Shown: piece by piece, positions 19,584 to 30,425 of the stretch
How the letters are laid out: each line of letters opens with the position of its first letter
Position numbering within the stretch: the stretch's first letter is position 1
NCBI GenBank assembly: GCA_015061245.1
Contig: SUWY01000001.1
Coordinates: 124,001-188,000, forward strand
Direction of reading: 5' to 3'
From: Bacteroidales bacterium
GTDB lineage: Bacteria > Bacteroidota > Bacteroidia > Bacteroidales > Marinifilaceae
DNA: 64,000 nt
Position numbers and translations under genes: made by a program
The notes under the pieces: model-generated
The model's input: only the letters and a program-made list of their open reading frames with translations
Database searches by the model: none
What the model was told of the DNA's origin: nothing

Positions 19584-20906
19584 ATGAGAAAGTTTACTAA
19601 ATATCTGTTGTCTTCATTGTCATTATTGGTAATGATGACAATCAGTGCCCCTTTCTCTGCTAACGCTCAAAAAGATGTACTTGGAAAGGTTGCAGCAGCT
19701 GTTGAACAGAGTGTGACTGGTGAGGAGCCGGGTGCAACCATCGGAGAGAGTTTGGAGCGTTTCTTGCAGAGTACGGGTATTGCATGTATGGAAGATGCAT
19801 GGTGCTTGGTAATGATCCTTGTAGCATGTGTTCTTTTCTATTTGGCAATTGTAAAGAAGTTCGAGCCTCTTTTGTTGCTTCCAATTGCTTTTGGAATGTT
19901 GTTGACCAACCTTCCGGGAGCAGGAATGTATCATCCTGAGTTTTTCGAAGGAGGTCATGTTCACTGGGAGAATTTTGCTGGTTCAAGTGCAGGATTGCTT
20001 GACTATTTGTACCTTGGAGTTAAGTTGGGAATCTATCCTTGCTTGATTTTCGTAGGTGTTGGAGCTATGACCGATTTTGGGCCTCTATTGGCAAATCCAA
20101 AGAGTTTGTTGTTGGGTGCTGCTGCACAGCTTGGTATCTTTGCAACATTCTTGGGTGCTTTGGCATTGGGCTTTGAGTACCATGAGGCTGCCTCAATCGG
20201 TATTATCGGAGGCGCTGATGGTCCTACATCAATCTATTTGACCAGTAAGTTGGCTCCACACTTGTTGGGACCTATTGCTGTTGCTGCATACTCATACATG
20301 GCTCTTGTTCCTGTTATCCAGCCACCTATTATGCGTGCCTTGACAACTCAGAAGGAGCGCGCTATTAAGATGACTCAGCTACGTACAGTATCTAAGACAG
20401 AGAAGATTGTATTCCCTATCTTGGTAACAGTTGTAGTGGCTCTTATGTTGCCATCTGCAGCTCCGCTTATTGGTTGTTTGATGCTTGGAAACTTGTTGAG
20501 CCAGTGTGGTGTAACAGAGCGTTTGAGCAAGACCGTTCAGAATGAGTTGATGAATATTGTAACTATCTTCTTGGGAATCTCTGTAGGTGCAACTACAACT
20601 GCAAGTGCATTCTTGAATTGGGAGACTTTGAAGATTTTGACTATCGGTATTATTGCATTCGGAGTTGGTTCAGGTGGTGGTGTTCTTTGTGCTAAACTTA
20701 TTAATGTGTTTAGTAAGGAGAAGATCAATCCGCTTATCGGTTCTGCAGGAGTGTCTGCTGTACCTATGGCGGCTCGTGTATCTCAGACTGTTGGTCAGGA
20801 GACTGATCCATCTAACTTCTTGTTGATGCACGCTATGGGACCAAACGTAGCAGGTGTAATTGGTTCTGCAGTTGCTGCAGGTATCTTGCTTGCTGTATTT
20901 GGATAA
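19584..20906 (+). CDS. oadB: Sodium ion-translocating decarboxylase subunit beta
   Basis: [46 protein letters not shown]; signal-like N-terminal extension. Confidence 0.94.
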   Translation: MRKFTKYLLSSLSLLVMMTISAPFSANAQKDVLGKVAAAVEQSVTGEEPGATIGESLERFLQSTGIACMEDAWCLVMILVACVLFYLAIVKKFEPLLLLPIAFGMLLTNLPGAGMYHPEFFEGGHVHWENFAGSSAGLLDYLYLGVKLGIYPCLIFVGVGAMTDFGPLLANPKSLLLGAAAQLGIFATFLGALALGFEYHEAASIGIIGGADGPTSIYLTSKLAPHLLGPIAVAAYSYMALVPVIQPPIMRALTTQKERAIKMTQLRTVSKTEKIVFPILVTVVVALMLPSAAPLIGCLMLGNLLSQCGVTERLSKTVQNELMNIVTIFLGISVGATTTASAFLNWETLKILTIGIIAFGVGSGGGVLCAKLINVFSKEKINPLIGSAGVSAVPMAARVSQTVGQETDPSNFLLMHAMGPNVAGVIGSAVAAGILLAVFG

Positions 20907-20930
20907 TAGCAATTTTCAATAAACCTACTT

Positions 20931-20967
20931 AAAGGGCAATCCGTTAATTCGGGTTGCTCTTTTTTTG
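20931..20967 (+). terminator. Terminator downstream of oadB
   Basis: AAAGGGCAATCCgttaattCGGGTTGCTCTTTTTTT. Confidence 0.75.
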
Positions 20968-21016
20968 TAACGACGTGAGTCTGTATTGCGTATAGAGTAG
21001 TTGAAATTTCGTAGTT

Positions 21017-24000
21017 ATGAATATTACTCAGTACGCTTTGAAATATCCGAAGGTAATCGGATTTTTTCTTCTGCTCACTATTGTGGGTGGTGTGGTTGCA
21101 TTCTACACTTTGGGTAAGAAGGAGGATGCTCCATTTGTTATTAAGACTGCAGTTATTAGTGTAGATTATCCCGGGGCAAATCCCAATGAGGTGGAGCAAC
21201 TTATAACAGAACCGATAGAGGTTGAGGTTAGAAAGATGCGAAATATCTATAAGATTCGTTCGGAATCGGGATTTGGTTACGCAAAGATAAAGGTTGAGTT
21301 AGATCCGGGGACTCCTGCGGCTGAGATGCCACAATTATGGGATGAATTGCGCCGAAAGTGTCTAAATGTTCAGGCAACTTTGCCACAGGGGGCCTCGCCT
21401 ATAAAAGTAGCCGATGATTTTGGCGATGTTTATGGCTTATATTGGGGGCTAAGTGCCGATGCAGGGTATAGTGATGCCGATTTACGCAGTTATGCAGAAT
21501 CAATACGACGCAGATTGTCAGCGGTAAAGGGGGTAAAGAGTGTTGCTCTGTTTGGTTTGCAGCAAGAGGTTGTTTTGTTGCAATTATCGTTGTCGGAGTT
21601 AGCAGATTACGGTGTTGATGTTGAAGAGTTGGCTAATACTCTGGAGAGCAGTAATACTCTTTTAAATCCCGGAGAGAGGGGTGTTGGTGCCCAAAATTTA
21701 AAGGTTCTTGCCGAGGGAAGTTTTAAGTCTTTGTCGGATATAGAGAATCAGATCATTATTACTAATGCTGGTACTGAAATCAGATTAGGCGATATTGCTC
21801 AGGTTATCCATTCGTACCAAAATCCTCCATCTGTTCTGATGAGGGTAAATGGGAATAATGCTGTCGGAATAGGAGTCTCTACCGAGGATGGATATGATGT
21901 GGTTAAGGTGGGTAAGGAGGTTCAAAAGCGATTGGATAATATTTTGAACTCTATGCCCCAGGGAGTCTCTTTAATACCTCTCTATTCCGAGGATATTATT
22001 GCAGAAGAGGCTAATGTCGGGTTCCTGTTAAATTTAGTGGAGTCGATAGTGATTGTTGCGTTGATAATCCTTTTGGTTATGGGATTAAGGGCAGGTGCGG
22101 TAATCTCTTCATCATTAATCTTTTCTATAGGAGGTACTCTGCTTTTGATGGAGTTGTTTGGAGGTTCATTAAATAGAACTTCGCTTGCAGCATTTATTAT
22201 TGCAATGGGAATGTTGGTTGATAATGCCATTGTGGTTACCGATAATGCTATTGTCAATATGCGTAGAGGAGTTCCACGAGTAAAGGCAATTATCGATGGA
22301 GCTATATCGCCAATGTGGGGGTTGTTGGGTGCAACGTTGATTGCGGTAATCTCTTTTTTGCCACTATATTTAGCTGAGAGTTCTGTTTCCGAGATTATCA
22401 GCCCTCTATTTGTGGTTTTAGCTATATCGTTGGGATTGAGTTGGATATTGGCTTTGACTCAAACTCCTTTGTGGGCGAATCGATATTTGCCAAGAATAGG
22501 TGCTGGACAAACAAAGGAGCCTTATAATACTCCTTTCTATCGCAAATTTGCTTCGATACTTGAGCGTTTGATACAGTATAAATGGAGTGTTGTGGTAGTA
22601 ACTCTATTGCTCTTTTTCGGCTCCTTGATTCTTATGGGACAGTTGCCGAAGAACTTCTTTCCCAATATGGATAAGCCATATTTTAGGGCAGATTGCTTTA
22701 TGCCGGAGGGCTACTCTATTGAGAATACCGATGCAACATTGAGCAAAATGTGCAATTACTTAATGCAGCAGCCAGAGGTTAAGAGTGTATCTATGACGTG
22801 TGGTGCATCGCCTTTGCGTTACTATCTGGCAAGTACCTCTTTCGGACCTATGCCCAATTTTGGTAACATTCTTGTTGAGCTGAAAGATAAGCGTTTTAGT
22901 GCAGATGTGGAGGAGCGTTTTAGTTACTATGTAGCAGACTCTTTCCCCGACGTCATGGCGAAGAGTTCTTTGTTTAAACTTTCGCCGGCGGTTGAATCTT
23001 TGATTGAGATTGGAGTTATGGGCGAGAGTATAGATACTCTTGAGAGATATACTACTATTATGCTCGATTCCATGAACTCGATAGATATGGTTACCAATGT
23101 TAAGAGTAGTTGGGGAAACAGAGTTCCACTTTTTGTTTCAAATTTTTCGCAGGAGCGAGGAGGCAGATTGGGGGTAAATAGAGTAGTTACCGCCAATGCT
23201 CTTAGAATGATGACTACGGGTATAAAGGTTGGGGAGTATCGCGAGGGGATTACCGTTATGCCGATTATTGTGAAGAGTCTGCGTGCAGATAGCGGTAGAT
23301 TGGATGATTTGAAGAGTATCCCTATCTTTTCAAGCAGTGGCGAGGTTATTCCTTTAAATCAGGTGATGAATGGTTTTGATTTGGAGTATCGTTATAACCG
23401 TTTGAATCGCTACAATAGTGAACGTATTATGTCGGCAATGTGTGATCCCATACGCACTGTAAATACATCCGAGGCTTTTAATAGGGTAATGGCAAGTATT
23501 AATACTATAGAGCTTCCGGATGGTTATCAGTTTGTTATTTTGGGCGAGGCCGAGAGTCAAGCTGAGAGTAATAATGCATTGGCTTCGAAGTTACCTATCA
23601 CTTTTATCTTGATATTTATGATTCTACTCTTCCTGTTCCACGATATAAAACGTCCAATAGTGATACTTTTAATGCTTCCGTTAATCTTTATCGGAGTGGC
23701 ATTGGGGTTGGCTATTAGTGGCAAGATGTTTGATTTCTTTGCCCTATTGGGCTTACTGGGTTTGATCGGAATGAATATCAAGAACTCGATAGTCTTGGTT
23801 GATAGAATTGCAGTTGAGTCAATAGGCGAGGCCTCGCCCATAAAGGCTGTAGTTCGTGCCACCGTATCGAGGGTTGTGCCTGTTATGCTTGCATCGGGAA
23901 CGACTATTCTGGGTATGGTACCTCTCCTATTCGATGCAATGTTTGGAGGAATGGCTGCATGTATTATGGGAGGATTGTTGGTATCTGCCCTTTTGACTCT

Positions 24001-24037
24001 ATTTGTTTTACCGGTAACATATATCCTTTTATCATGA
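21017..24037 (+). CDS. Efflux RND transporter permease subunit (AcrB/MexB family)
   Basis: 1006 aa; VDNAIVVTDNAIVN, RND periplasmic and TM architecture, GMNIKNSIVLVDRI. Confidence 0.95.
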   Translation: MNITQYALKYPKVIGFFLLLTIVGGVVAFYTLGKKEDAPFVIKTAVISVDYPGANPNEVEQLITEPIEVEVRKMRNIYKIRSESGFGYAKIKVELDPGTPAAEMPQLWDELRRKCLNVQATLPQGASPIKVADDFGDVYGLYWGLSADAGYSDADLRSYAESIRRRLSAVKGVKSVALFGLQQEVVLLQLSLSELADYGVDVEELANTLESSNTLLNPGERGVGAQNLKVLAEGSFKSLSDIENQIIITNAGTEIRLGDIAQVIHSYQNPPSVLMRVNGNNAVGIGVSTEDGYDVVKVGKEVQKRLDNILNSMPQGVSLIPLYSEDIIAEEANVGFLLNLVESIVIVALIILLVMGLRAGAVISSSLIFSIGGTLLLMELFGGSLNRTSLAAFIIAMGMLVDNAIVVTDNAIVNMRRGVPRVKAIIDGAISPMWGLLGATLIAVISFLPLYLAESSVSEIISPLFVVLAISLGLSWILALTQTPLWANRYLPRIGAGQTKEPYNTPFYRKFASILERLIQYKWSVVVVTLLLFFGSLILMGQLPKNFFPNMDKPYFRADCFMPEGYSIENTDATLSKMCNYLMQQPEVKSVSMTCGASPLRYYLASTSFGPMPNFGNILVELKDKRFSADVEERFSYYVADSFPDVMAKSSLFKLSPAVESLIEIGVMGESIDTLERYTTIMLDSMNSIDMVTNVKSSWGNRVPLFVSNFSQERGGRLGVNRVVTANALRMMTTGIKVGEYREGITVMPIIVKSLRADSGRLDDLKSIPIFSSSGEVIPLNQVMNGFDLEYRYNRLNRYNSERIMSAMCDPIRTVNTSEAFNRVMASINTIELPDGYQFVILGEAESQAESNNALASKLPITFILIFMILLFLFHDIKRPIVILLMLPLIFIGVALGLAISGKMFDFFALLGLLGLIGMNIKNSIVLVDRIAVESIGEASPIKAVVRATVSRVVPVMLASGTTILGMVPLLFDAMFGGMAACIMGGLLVSALLTLFVLPVTYILLS

Positions 24038-25257
24038 AAAAATCGATACTATTACTCTTTTTGAGTATGCCTATAGTGGCTTTTGCTCAAACTTCACTCT
24101 CTTTAGATGAGTATGTTTCTCAAATGGAGGGGCATAACAGAGAGTTGCAACAACGAAAGGCCGCCGAAATGGGGGCAATTTATAATCGCCGGATTGTAAA
24201 TGGCGGGAATTTGCCTAAGTTGAGCGGAAATGCTGAGTATAGTTATAATCCGGATAATAACTCGGATTCGTACGGAGTGGGAGCTACCATTGAGCAAAAT
24301 ATCTATTCCGGAGGGGGAGTAAAACGCAATATGAAACTTGCGGATCTTGATATTGCCGGTAAGGGGTGGCAAGTCGCTATTCAGGAGCAGCAGATAAGAT
24401 ACTTGGCTGAGATAAGTTACTGGGAGGGTGTAGCTAATAGCAGATTGTGCGAGGTTGCAGATAACTACCTCCAGATTGTCAATACGTTGTTGAATTTAGT
24501 AGAGAAACGCTATGAACAGGGAGCTATAAGCAGAACCGATGTTTTGGTTGTGGAGCAACAACAGATTGCTGCAATGCAGAGGAAGATCTCTGCATACGAG
24601 GCATTGGGGGTAACTTTGCGTCAGATAAATTATAATAGAGGAGCTGAGCCTGATCATAATTTAACCCTTTCAGATACGTTACCGGCTCCATTTGTTCCAA
24701 TCACATTTGCAACTTTAAATGAGATTTTGGAGCGTTCACCCGAGTATATGAATGCCGTAGTGGCATACAAGAGTTCCCGGATGGAGACACGTATAGGAAA
24801 TTCAGCCTATATTCCCTCTGTAAAGGTAGGAGTGAGCGGAAACTACTCCAATTCCGATTTTACCCCTGCGGCCTATGCCAAATTATCTATTCCTATCTTT
24901 CACTTTATGGAGCGCAGGAAGGTAGAGCAGAAAAATCAAATGGCAGAGAGGTCGGCCTCTGCTCAGGTTGATAAAGTTGAGGAGCAGTTGGCACTTGCTT
25001 TGAGTAACGCTAAATTAAAGATTATTAAGTTGGAGGAGAGGTGGAGCCTTGTGAACTCTTCTTTGAGTGTTGCAACCGACAATCTAAGGTTGAATACAAT
25101 TAGTTATAGCGAGGGTAAGTTGCCAATTATAGATGTAATTAATGCTCAAGCATCGTGGTTGGATTCGTATACAAATGTGATTCAATACAATTACGATTTT
25201 ATGGTGGCTTTAGGCCAGTATTCACGCTTGGTAGGCATGAGAGCCTCTATCGAATGA
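24034..25257 (+). CDS. TolC family outer membrane efflux protein
   Basis: Signal peptide MKKSILLLFLSMPIVAFAQ and TolC repeats; overlaps the RND stop codon. Confidence 0.92.
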   Translation: MKKSILLLFLSMPIVAFAQTSLSLDEYVSQMEGHNRELQQRKAAEMGAIYNRRIVNGGNLPKLSGNAEYSYNPDNNSDSYGVGATIEQNIYSGGGVKRNMKLADLDIAGKGWQVAIQEQQIRYLAEISYWEGVANSRLCEVADNYLQIVNTLLNLVEKRYEQGAISRTDVLVVEQQQIAAMQRKISAYEALGVTLRQINYNRGAEPDHNLTLSDTLPAPFVPITFATLNEILERSPEYMNAVVAYKSSRMETRIGNSAYIPSVKVGVSGNYSNSDFTPAAYAKLSIPIFHFMERRKVEQKNQMAERSASAQVDKVEEQLALALSNAKLKIIKLEERWSLVNSSLSVATDNLRLNTISYSEGKLPIIDVINAQASWLDSYTNVIQYNYDFMVALGQYSRLVGMRASIE

Positions 25258-26290
25258 TAGAGACTCTTTGACCATTCAGAAGATTTTGAGCTCCGGCAGT
25301 AACAATTGTTTCATTGCCTGTCAGTCCTTCACTTACAATTACTTCATCTTTATCATGTAGTTGGTATATGGTTACAGGTTGGGCTTTAATTTTCTTGTCA
25401 CTCTCAACAATCCATACAAATGGTGTTTGATCAGTGGCAGAGTAGCATATTGAACTTAGTGGGATAGTAACGCCTCCGTTTTGGGTGTTCTGTACTGTGA
25501 AAAGTGCTTTACATGAGAATCCGGTATGTATATTGTGAGCCAAAGGATTGAAATTCTTGTCTTTAATGCCAATCTTTACAGGTATACCTCCTCCCTCGAT
25601 TGAGGCATCGACACGACTCAAAATCTCCCCTTCGTATAGAATGCCCGGCTCTGTGTCAAACTCCAGTAAAATCTCCATAGGACGATTAATCCAATTTATG
25701 GCCATCTCCGGAAGTATTACTTTTATCTGTATCAGGTAAGGATTCACTAAATTTACAATTGCTTGCCCGGAGCTTATCTTTTGATAGTTATTTACATACT
25801 TTTTCTCTATAAAGCCATCGAATGGAGCATATAGTCGAGTATCTCTAACCATCTCTTGGGCTGCTTTGTAATTTGATTCAGCCTCTGTGTAGTTGGTTTG
25901 GCTAATCTCGTACTCCTGTTTTGAGATTGCCTGTTCATCCAAGAGTCGTTTGTTGCGTTGTAGTTGAAACTCTGCAGTCTGAAATGCCGATTTTGCAGCA
26001 TTCAGTTGCAGGTTGTAGTCGAATGGATCGATGGCTGCAATCAGCTCCCCTTGCTTTACCATTGCACCGGGACCGACCGGAGTTTCACTCATGGTTCCTG
26101 CCATTCTAAAGGCCAGTTCTGCACTTTCTTGTGCCTCTACAATACCAGTGTAACTTTGTGAAGTTTGATTAAGTTGTTCAACAGTTGCAACTCTTACAGG
26201 CCTTGGCGGGGTTGAGTTGTTTGCTCCGCTTGAGCATGAAGTAATTGTAGCTATGGTCGATGCTACAAAAATTGGTAAAATCTTTCTCAT
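25247..26290 (-). CDS. Efflux RND transporter periplasmic adaptor subunit (lipoprotein)
   Basis: Lipobox TITSCSS; HlyD-type hairpin; converges with and overlaps the TolC gene by 11 bp. Confidence 0.93.
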   Translation of the reverse strand: MRKILPIFVASTIATITSCSSGANNSTPPRPVRVATVEQLNQTSQSYTGIVEAQESAELAFRMAGTMSETPVGPGAMVKQGELIAAIDPFDYNLQLNAAKSAFQTAEFQLQRNKRLLDEQAISKQEYEISQTNYTEAESNYKAAQEMVRDTRLYAPFDGFIEKKYVNNYQKISSGQAIVNLVNPYLIQIKVILPEMAINWINRPMEILLEFDTEPGILYEGEILSRVDASIEGGGIPVKIGIKDKNFNPLAHNIHTGFSCKALFTVQNTQNGGVTIPLSSICYSATDQTPFVWIVESDKKIKAQPVTIYQLHDKDEVIVSEGLTGNETIVTAGAQNLLNGQRVSIIR

Positions 26291-26342
26291 AGTCTATGAA
26301 TCTATTTAATCCTTAGACTATACGAAAAGGTGTTACTTATGG

Positions 26343-27236
26343 TTATCTTCTGAATGTAGGGGAGTCGTTGTACTTGTGATTTTGTAGAGTCTGGTTCAGT
26401 AACTCTTGGTTAGAGGCTCTGCATGGGCATATATCAATTCCTCCGCGACGGGTGTATAGACAGGTTACTGCCAATTCGTCGGGGTGAAACATATCGCTGA
26501 GTCGTTTGTAGATCATTTCACATATCTCTTCGTGGAAGTGGTTCTCGTCGCGAAGTGATATGATATATTTGATAAAACTTTCGATAGTGGGAATATTATC
26601 GCCCTTTATGTATAGATATACGCTTCCCCAGTCAGGTTGTTTGGTAACTTTACAGTTGCTCTTTAATAGGTGCGTGCAATAGCGCTCTTCTCCATTTGTG
26701 CAACTTTCCTGTAGTAGTGCAGGAGTCTCTGTATAGTTGGAGATTTGAATATTATATGTGTCAAGTTGGTTGTCAATGCAACGGTATCCCTCATAGCCTG
26801 TTAGGGGTTGTTGGGGATATGTGTATTCGAATATTCCGAGTTGTACTTCGGTTTTAAGTGCATTTTGCAAATCTCTCTTGACACGAGATATAAACTCTTT
26901 AATAGCAAACTCTTTGGTCGTTCCCAATCGTTCCATGTTGAACGATGCCAGGTAGAGTTTCAATGATTTACTCTCAACGATATATTGAGAGGTTGAGGGA
27001 TAGACAATCTTTAGAATAAATGTAACAGGTACTCCGCTATCTGTAAGTACACTACACTCATATGCATGCCATGTGTCATAGCCGCAGAAAAGGTTATCAG
27101 GATTGGTTATTCCATATATATCCCTATTGAGATGACGAGGAATAGGTACTAAAATTTCAGGACAATAACATTTGGGATACCCAATGGTTTTTCCCAGAAT
27201 CTTTCCCTCGTCAACCTCAATATCAACACTCTTCAT
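26343..27236 (-). CDS. queF: NADPH-dependent 7-cyano-7-deazaguanine reductase QueF
   Basis: Bimodular QueF, FSFR-type C-terminal region with RRGGIDICPCRAS; substrate-binding CTNGEERYCTHL. Confidence 0.9.
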   Translation of the reverse strand: MKSVDIEVDEGKILGKTIGYPKCYCPEILVPIPRHLNRDIYGITNPDNLFCGYDTWHAYECSVLTDSGVPVTFILKIVYPSTSQYIVESKSLKLYLASFNMERLGTTKEFAIKEFISRVKRDLQNALKTEVQLGIFEYTYPQQPLTGYEGYRCIDNQLDTYNIQISNYTETPALLQESCTNGEERYCTHLLKSNCKVTKQPDWGSVYLYIKGDNIPTIESFIKYIISLRDENHFHEEICEMIYKRLSDMFHPDELAVTCLYTRRGGIDICPCRASNQELLNQTLQNHKYNDSPTFRR

Positions 27237-27253
27237 GTCGCAAAGTTTAATCT

Positions 27254-29083
27254 TTAAAAGTTCTGCATTTGATAGAGCTTGGTATATATGCCATTAAGGG
27301 CAAGCAACTCCTCGTGGGTTCCTCGCTCAACAATCTCACCCTCGTGGAATACACAAATCATATCTGCATTCTTGATGGTAGAGAGACGGTGTGCAATAAC
27401 CAATGAAGTTCGGTTCTGCATCAACTTATCAAGTGCGTCTTGTACAAGTTTCTCTGATTCAGTGTCGAGTGCAGATGTAGCCTCGTCCAAAATCATAAGT
27501 GGCGGATTTTTAAGGACAGCTCGTGCAATACTTAGGCGCTGACGTTGTCCACCACTTAATTTACTGCCTCGATCGCCAATAACGGTTTGATAACCATTTT
27601 CTGTTTGTAGGATAAAGTCGTGGGCATTTGCAATTCTTGCAGCAGCCTCGACCTGCTCCTGAGTTGCATTATTAACTCCGAATGCTATGTTATTGAAAAT
27701 GGTGTCGTTAAATAGGATTGGGTCTTGGTTGACATTTCCAATGATTTCGCGAAGGTCGTGAATCTTATAGTCGCGGATATCATGGCCATCAACAGAGATA
27801 GATCCACTTTTTACATCGTAGAAACGAGGTAGAAGATCTACAAATGTACTCTTTCCAGAACCGGATTGTCCTACCAAAGCGACGGTTTTTCCTTTTGGGA
27901 TTGTTACTGATACACTCTTCAGTACATCGCGCTCCTCATTATATCCGAATGTAACATTCTTGTACTCAATGCCATTATTGAATACTTGAAGAGGTAGAGC
28001 ATCTTTTTTCTCTTTAATGCTGTTCTCTGCATTGAGGATTACATCAATTCTGTCCATTGCAGCCATTCCCTTCTCTACATTGTAGTATGCTTGAGATAGG
28101 TTCTTTGCGGGATTGATGATAGAGTAGAACATTGCAATATAACCAATAAAGGCCTCTGCTGCCAATCCGCCAACCTGGTTAAGAATTAGAAGACCTCCAA
28201 ACCACAATACCAATACAATAACTCCTGTTCCTAAGAATTCGCTCATAGGGTGTGCCATTGAACGACGAATCATAAGGCGGTTTTGGATCTTTCTGTATTG
28301 TTCAATCTCGCCATTGAAACGCTCAGAGATTCTCTCCTCGGCATTGAAGGCTTTAATGATTCGTAAACCTGAGAGGGTCTCTTCGGTATTGGCTAAGATA
28401 TCGCCCATCTTATTTTGTCCCTCCATGGATTTGCGTTTAAGGCTCTTTCCTACTCGTCCAATGAGCAGACCCATGACAGGTAGCATTACCAATGCAAATA
28501 GGGTAAGGGGCCAACTGATATAGAGCATTGCTCCCAGGTAGACAAGTATAAGGATTGGGCTTTGGAATAACATATCCAATGAACTCATAACCGAGGCCTC
28601 AACCTCTTGAACATCGGTTGTCATCCTTGCAATCATATCACCTTTTCGCTCTTCTGAGAAGAATGGAATAGGTAGTGCCAATATCTTCTTGTAGATCTTT
28701 TTTCTGATATCGCGAACAACGCCATTTCTGATGTTGATAAGCTCACGCGATGCCAAAAACATAAATCCGGTCTTAAGTGCAGTAGTGAATACAGCAAAAC
28801 CTCCGATAATAAGCAATGTGTTGGTTCCTCCGAAACTCTCAATGCAGTAAGTAATCATATATGCCATATGGTTCTTAATCGATGAGGTCAAGTGTCCCAT
28901 GTCAAAAGTTCCAGGGTCATATACCATTTCGTTCGTTCCGAACAGAATTCCAAGAATGGGTATCAGCATAACAATACTGAGTGTACCAAATAGTGCACTC
29001 AGTAAGTTAAATAGGATACTCTTTACCATTCTTCCCCTGTAGGGCATACAAAAGCGCTTCAGGAGAGTCTTTAAAGATTTCAT
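27254..29083 (-). CDS. ABC transporter ATP-binding protein/permease (MsbA-like exporter)
   Basis: Walker A GQSGSGKST, signature LSGGQRQR, six-TM N-terminal domain. Confidence 0.94.
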   Translation of the reverse strand: MKSLKTLLKRFCMPYRGRMVKSILFNLLSALFGTLSIVMLIPILGILFGTNEMVYDPGTFDMGHLTSSIKNHMAYMITYCIESFGGTNTLLIIGGFAVFTTALKTGFMFLASRELINIRNGVVRDIRKKIYKKILALPIPFFSEERKGDMIARMTTDVQEVEASVMSSLDMLFQSPILILVYLGAMLYISWPLTLFALVMLPVMGLLIGRVGKSLKRKSMEGQNKMGDILANTEETLSGLRIIKAFNAEERISERFNGEIEQYRKIQNRLMIRRSMAHPMSEFLGTGVIVLVLWFGGLLILNQVGGLAAEAFIGYIAMFYSIINPAKNLSQAYYNVEKGMAAMDRIDVILNAENSIKEKKDALPLQVFNNGIEYKNVTFGYNEERDVLKSVSVTIPKGKTVALVGQSGSGKSTFVDLLPRFYDVKSGSISVDGHDIRDYKIHDLREIIGNVNQDPILFNDTIFNNIAFGVNNATQEQVEAAARIANAHDFILQTENGYQTVIGDRGSKLSGGQRQRLSIARAVLKNPPLMILDEATSALDTESEKLVQDALDKLMQNRTSLVIAHRLSTIKNADMICVFHEGEIVERGTHEELLALNGIYTKLYQMQNF

Positions 29084-30420
29084 TATATACCCGTATAGTT
29101 AGAAGGTGTAATCTCTTTTAGTTGATTCTTTAGGCTATCAGAAACCTCAAGAGTATCAATGAACTCGGCAATTGATTGCTGTGTTACATGAGTATTGGTT
29201 CTGGTTAATGCCTTCAGTGCCTCGTATGGGTTTGGATATGCCTCTCTACGAAGGATGGTTTGAATTGCCTCGGCAACAACCGCCCAGTTCTCTTCAAGGT
29301 CTTGTGCAATTGCGTCTGGATTGATAATCAATTTGTTCAATCCTTTCAATGTTGATTTGATTGCAATGATAGAGTGGGCAAATGGTACGCCTACATTTCT
29401 TATTACGGTTGAATCTGTCAAATCACGCTGAAGTCTTGATACAGGTAGTTTTGTTGCCAAATGCTCAAATATTGCATTTGCCAATCCCAAATTACCCTCC
29501 GAGTTCTCGTAGTCAATGGGGTTAACTTTATGTGGCATTGCCGAAGAACCAACCTCACCTGCTTTAATCTTTTGTTTAAAGTAGTTCATTGAGATGTAGG
29601 TCCAGAAATCTCTGTCAAGATCCAATATGATTGTGTTGATTCTTCTAAGACCGTCGCATAGAGCAGCAAAGTTGTCGTAGTTAGATATCTGAGTGGTGTA
29701 CTCCTCGCGCTCAATATTTAACTTCTCTTTCAAGAATTTTTTACCGAACGATGACCAATCATACTCTGGATATGCTACGTGATGAGCATTAAAGTTACCG
29801 GTAGCACCTCCAAATTTTCCTGACATAGGGGTAGCTTTCAATAACTCTAATTGACGCTCAATTCTGTAAATAAATACCTGAATCTCTTTACCTAATCTGG
29901 TAGGTGATGCTGGTTGTCCATGGGTTTTTGCCAACATTGGAACATTGTTCCATTCGTTTGCCAACTCCTTCAACTTGTTAAGAAGTTCATCCAAAACAGG
30001 GTAGTAAACCTCGTTCAAGGCATCCTGACAAAGGCATGGAAGAGAGGTATTGTTAATGTCCTGTGAAGTTAAGCCAAAGTGGATAAACTCTTTGAACGGT
30101 TGCAGGTTCAAATTGTCAAATCTGCGTTTGATAAAATACTCAACTGCCTTTACATCGTGGTTGGTGGTCTTCTCAATCTCTTTAACCTCCTCGGCATCGG
30201 CAACTGAAAAATTCTGGTATATTTTACGAAGCTCTTCGAAATATACGTGGTCAAATTTTGTGAGTTGCGGTAAAGGTAGTTCGCATAGAGTAATGAAATA
30301 CTCAATCTCAACCTTAACTCTGTACTTTATTAGTGCATACTCAGAGAAGTATGCTGATAGTGACTCTACTTTGTCGCGATAACGTCCGTCAATGGGTGAT
30401 ATTGCTGTAAGTGATTCCAT
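29083..30420 (-). CDS. purB: Adenylosuccinate lyase
   Basis: SAMPHKVNPIDYENSEGN, LTAISPIDGRY. Confidence 0.97.
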   Translation of the reverse strand: MESLTAISPIDGRYRDKVESLSAYFSEYALIKYRVKVEIEYFITLCELPLPQLTKFDHVYFEELRKIYQNFSVADAEEVKEIEKTTNHDVKAVEYFIKRRFDNLNLQPFKEFIHFGLTSQDINNTSLPCLCQDALNEVYYPVLDELLNKLKELANEWNNVPMLAKTHGQPASPTRLGKEIQVFIYRIERQLELLKATPMSGKFGGATGNFNAHHVAYPEYDWSSFGKKFLKEKLNIEREEYTTQISNYDNFAALCDGLRRINTIILDLDRDFWTYISMNYFKQKIKAGEVGSSAMPHKVNPIDYENSEGNLGLANAIFEHLATKLPVSRLQRDLTDSTVIRNVGVPFAHSIIAIKSTLKGLNKLIINPDAIAQDLEENWAVVAEAIQTILRREAYPNPYEALKALTRTNTHVTQQSIAEFIDTLEVSDSLKNQLKEITPSNYTGI

Positions 30421-30425
30421 AAGTG

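Noticed and set aside
16789-20906. Methylmalonyl-CoA decarboxylase operon as a novel system
   Set aside because: Gene set matches the known succinate-to-propionate Na+-pumping pathway common in Bacteroidales.
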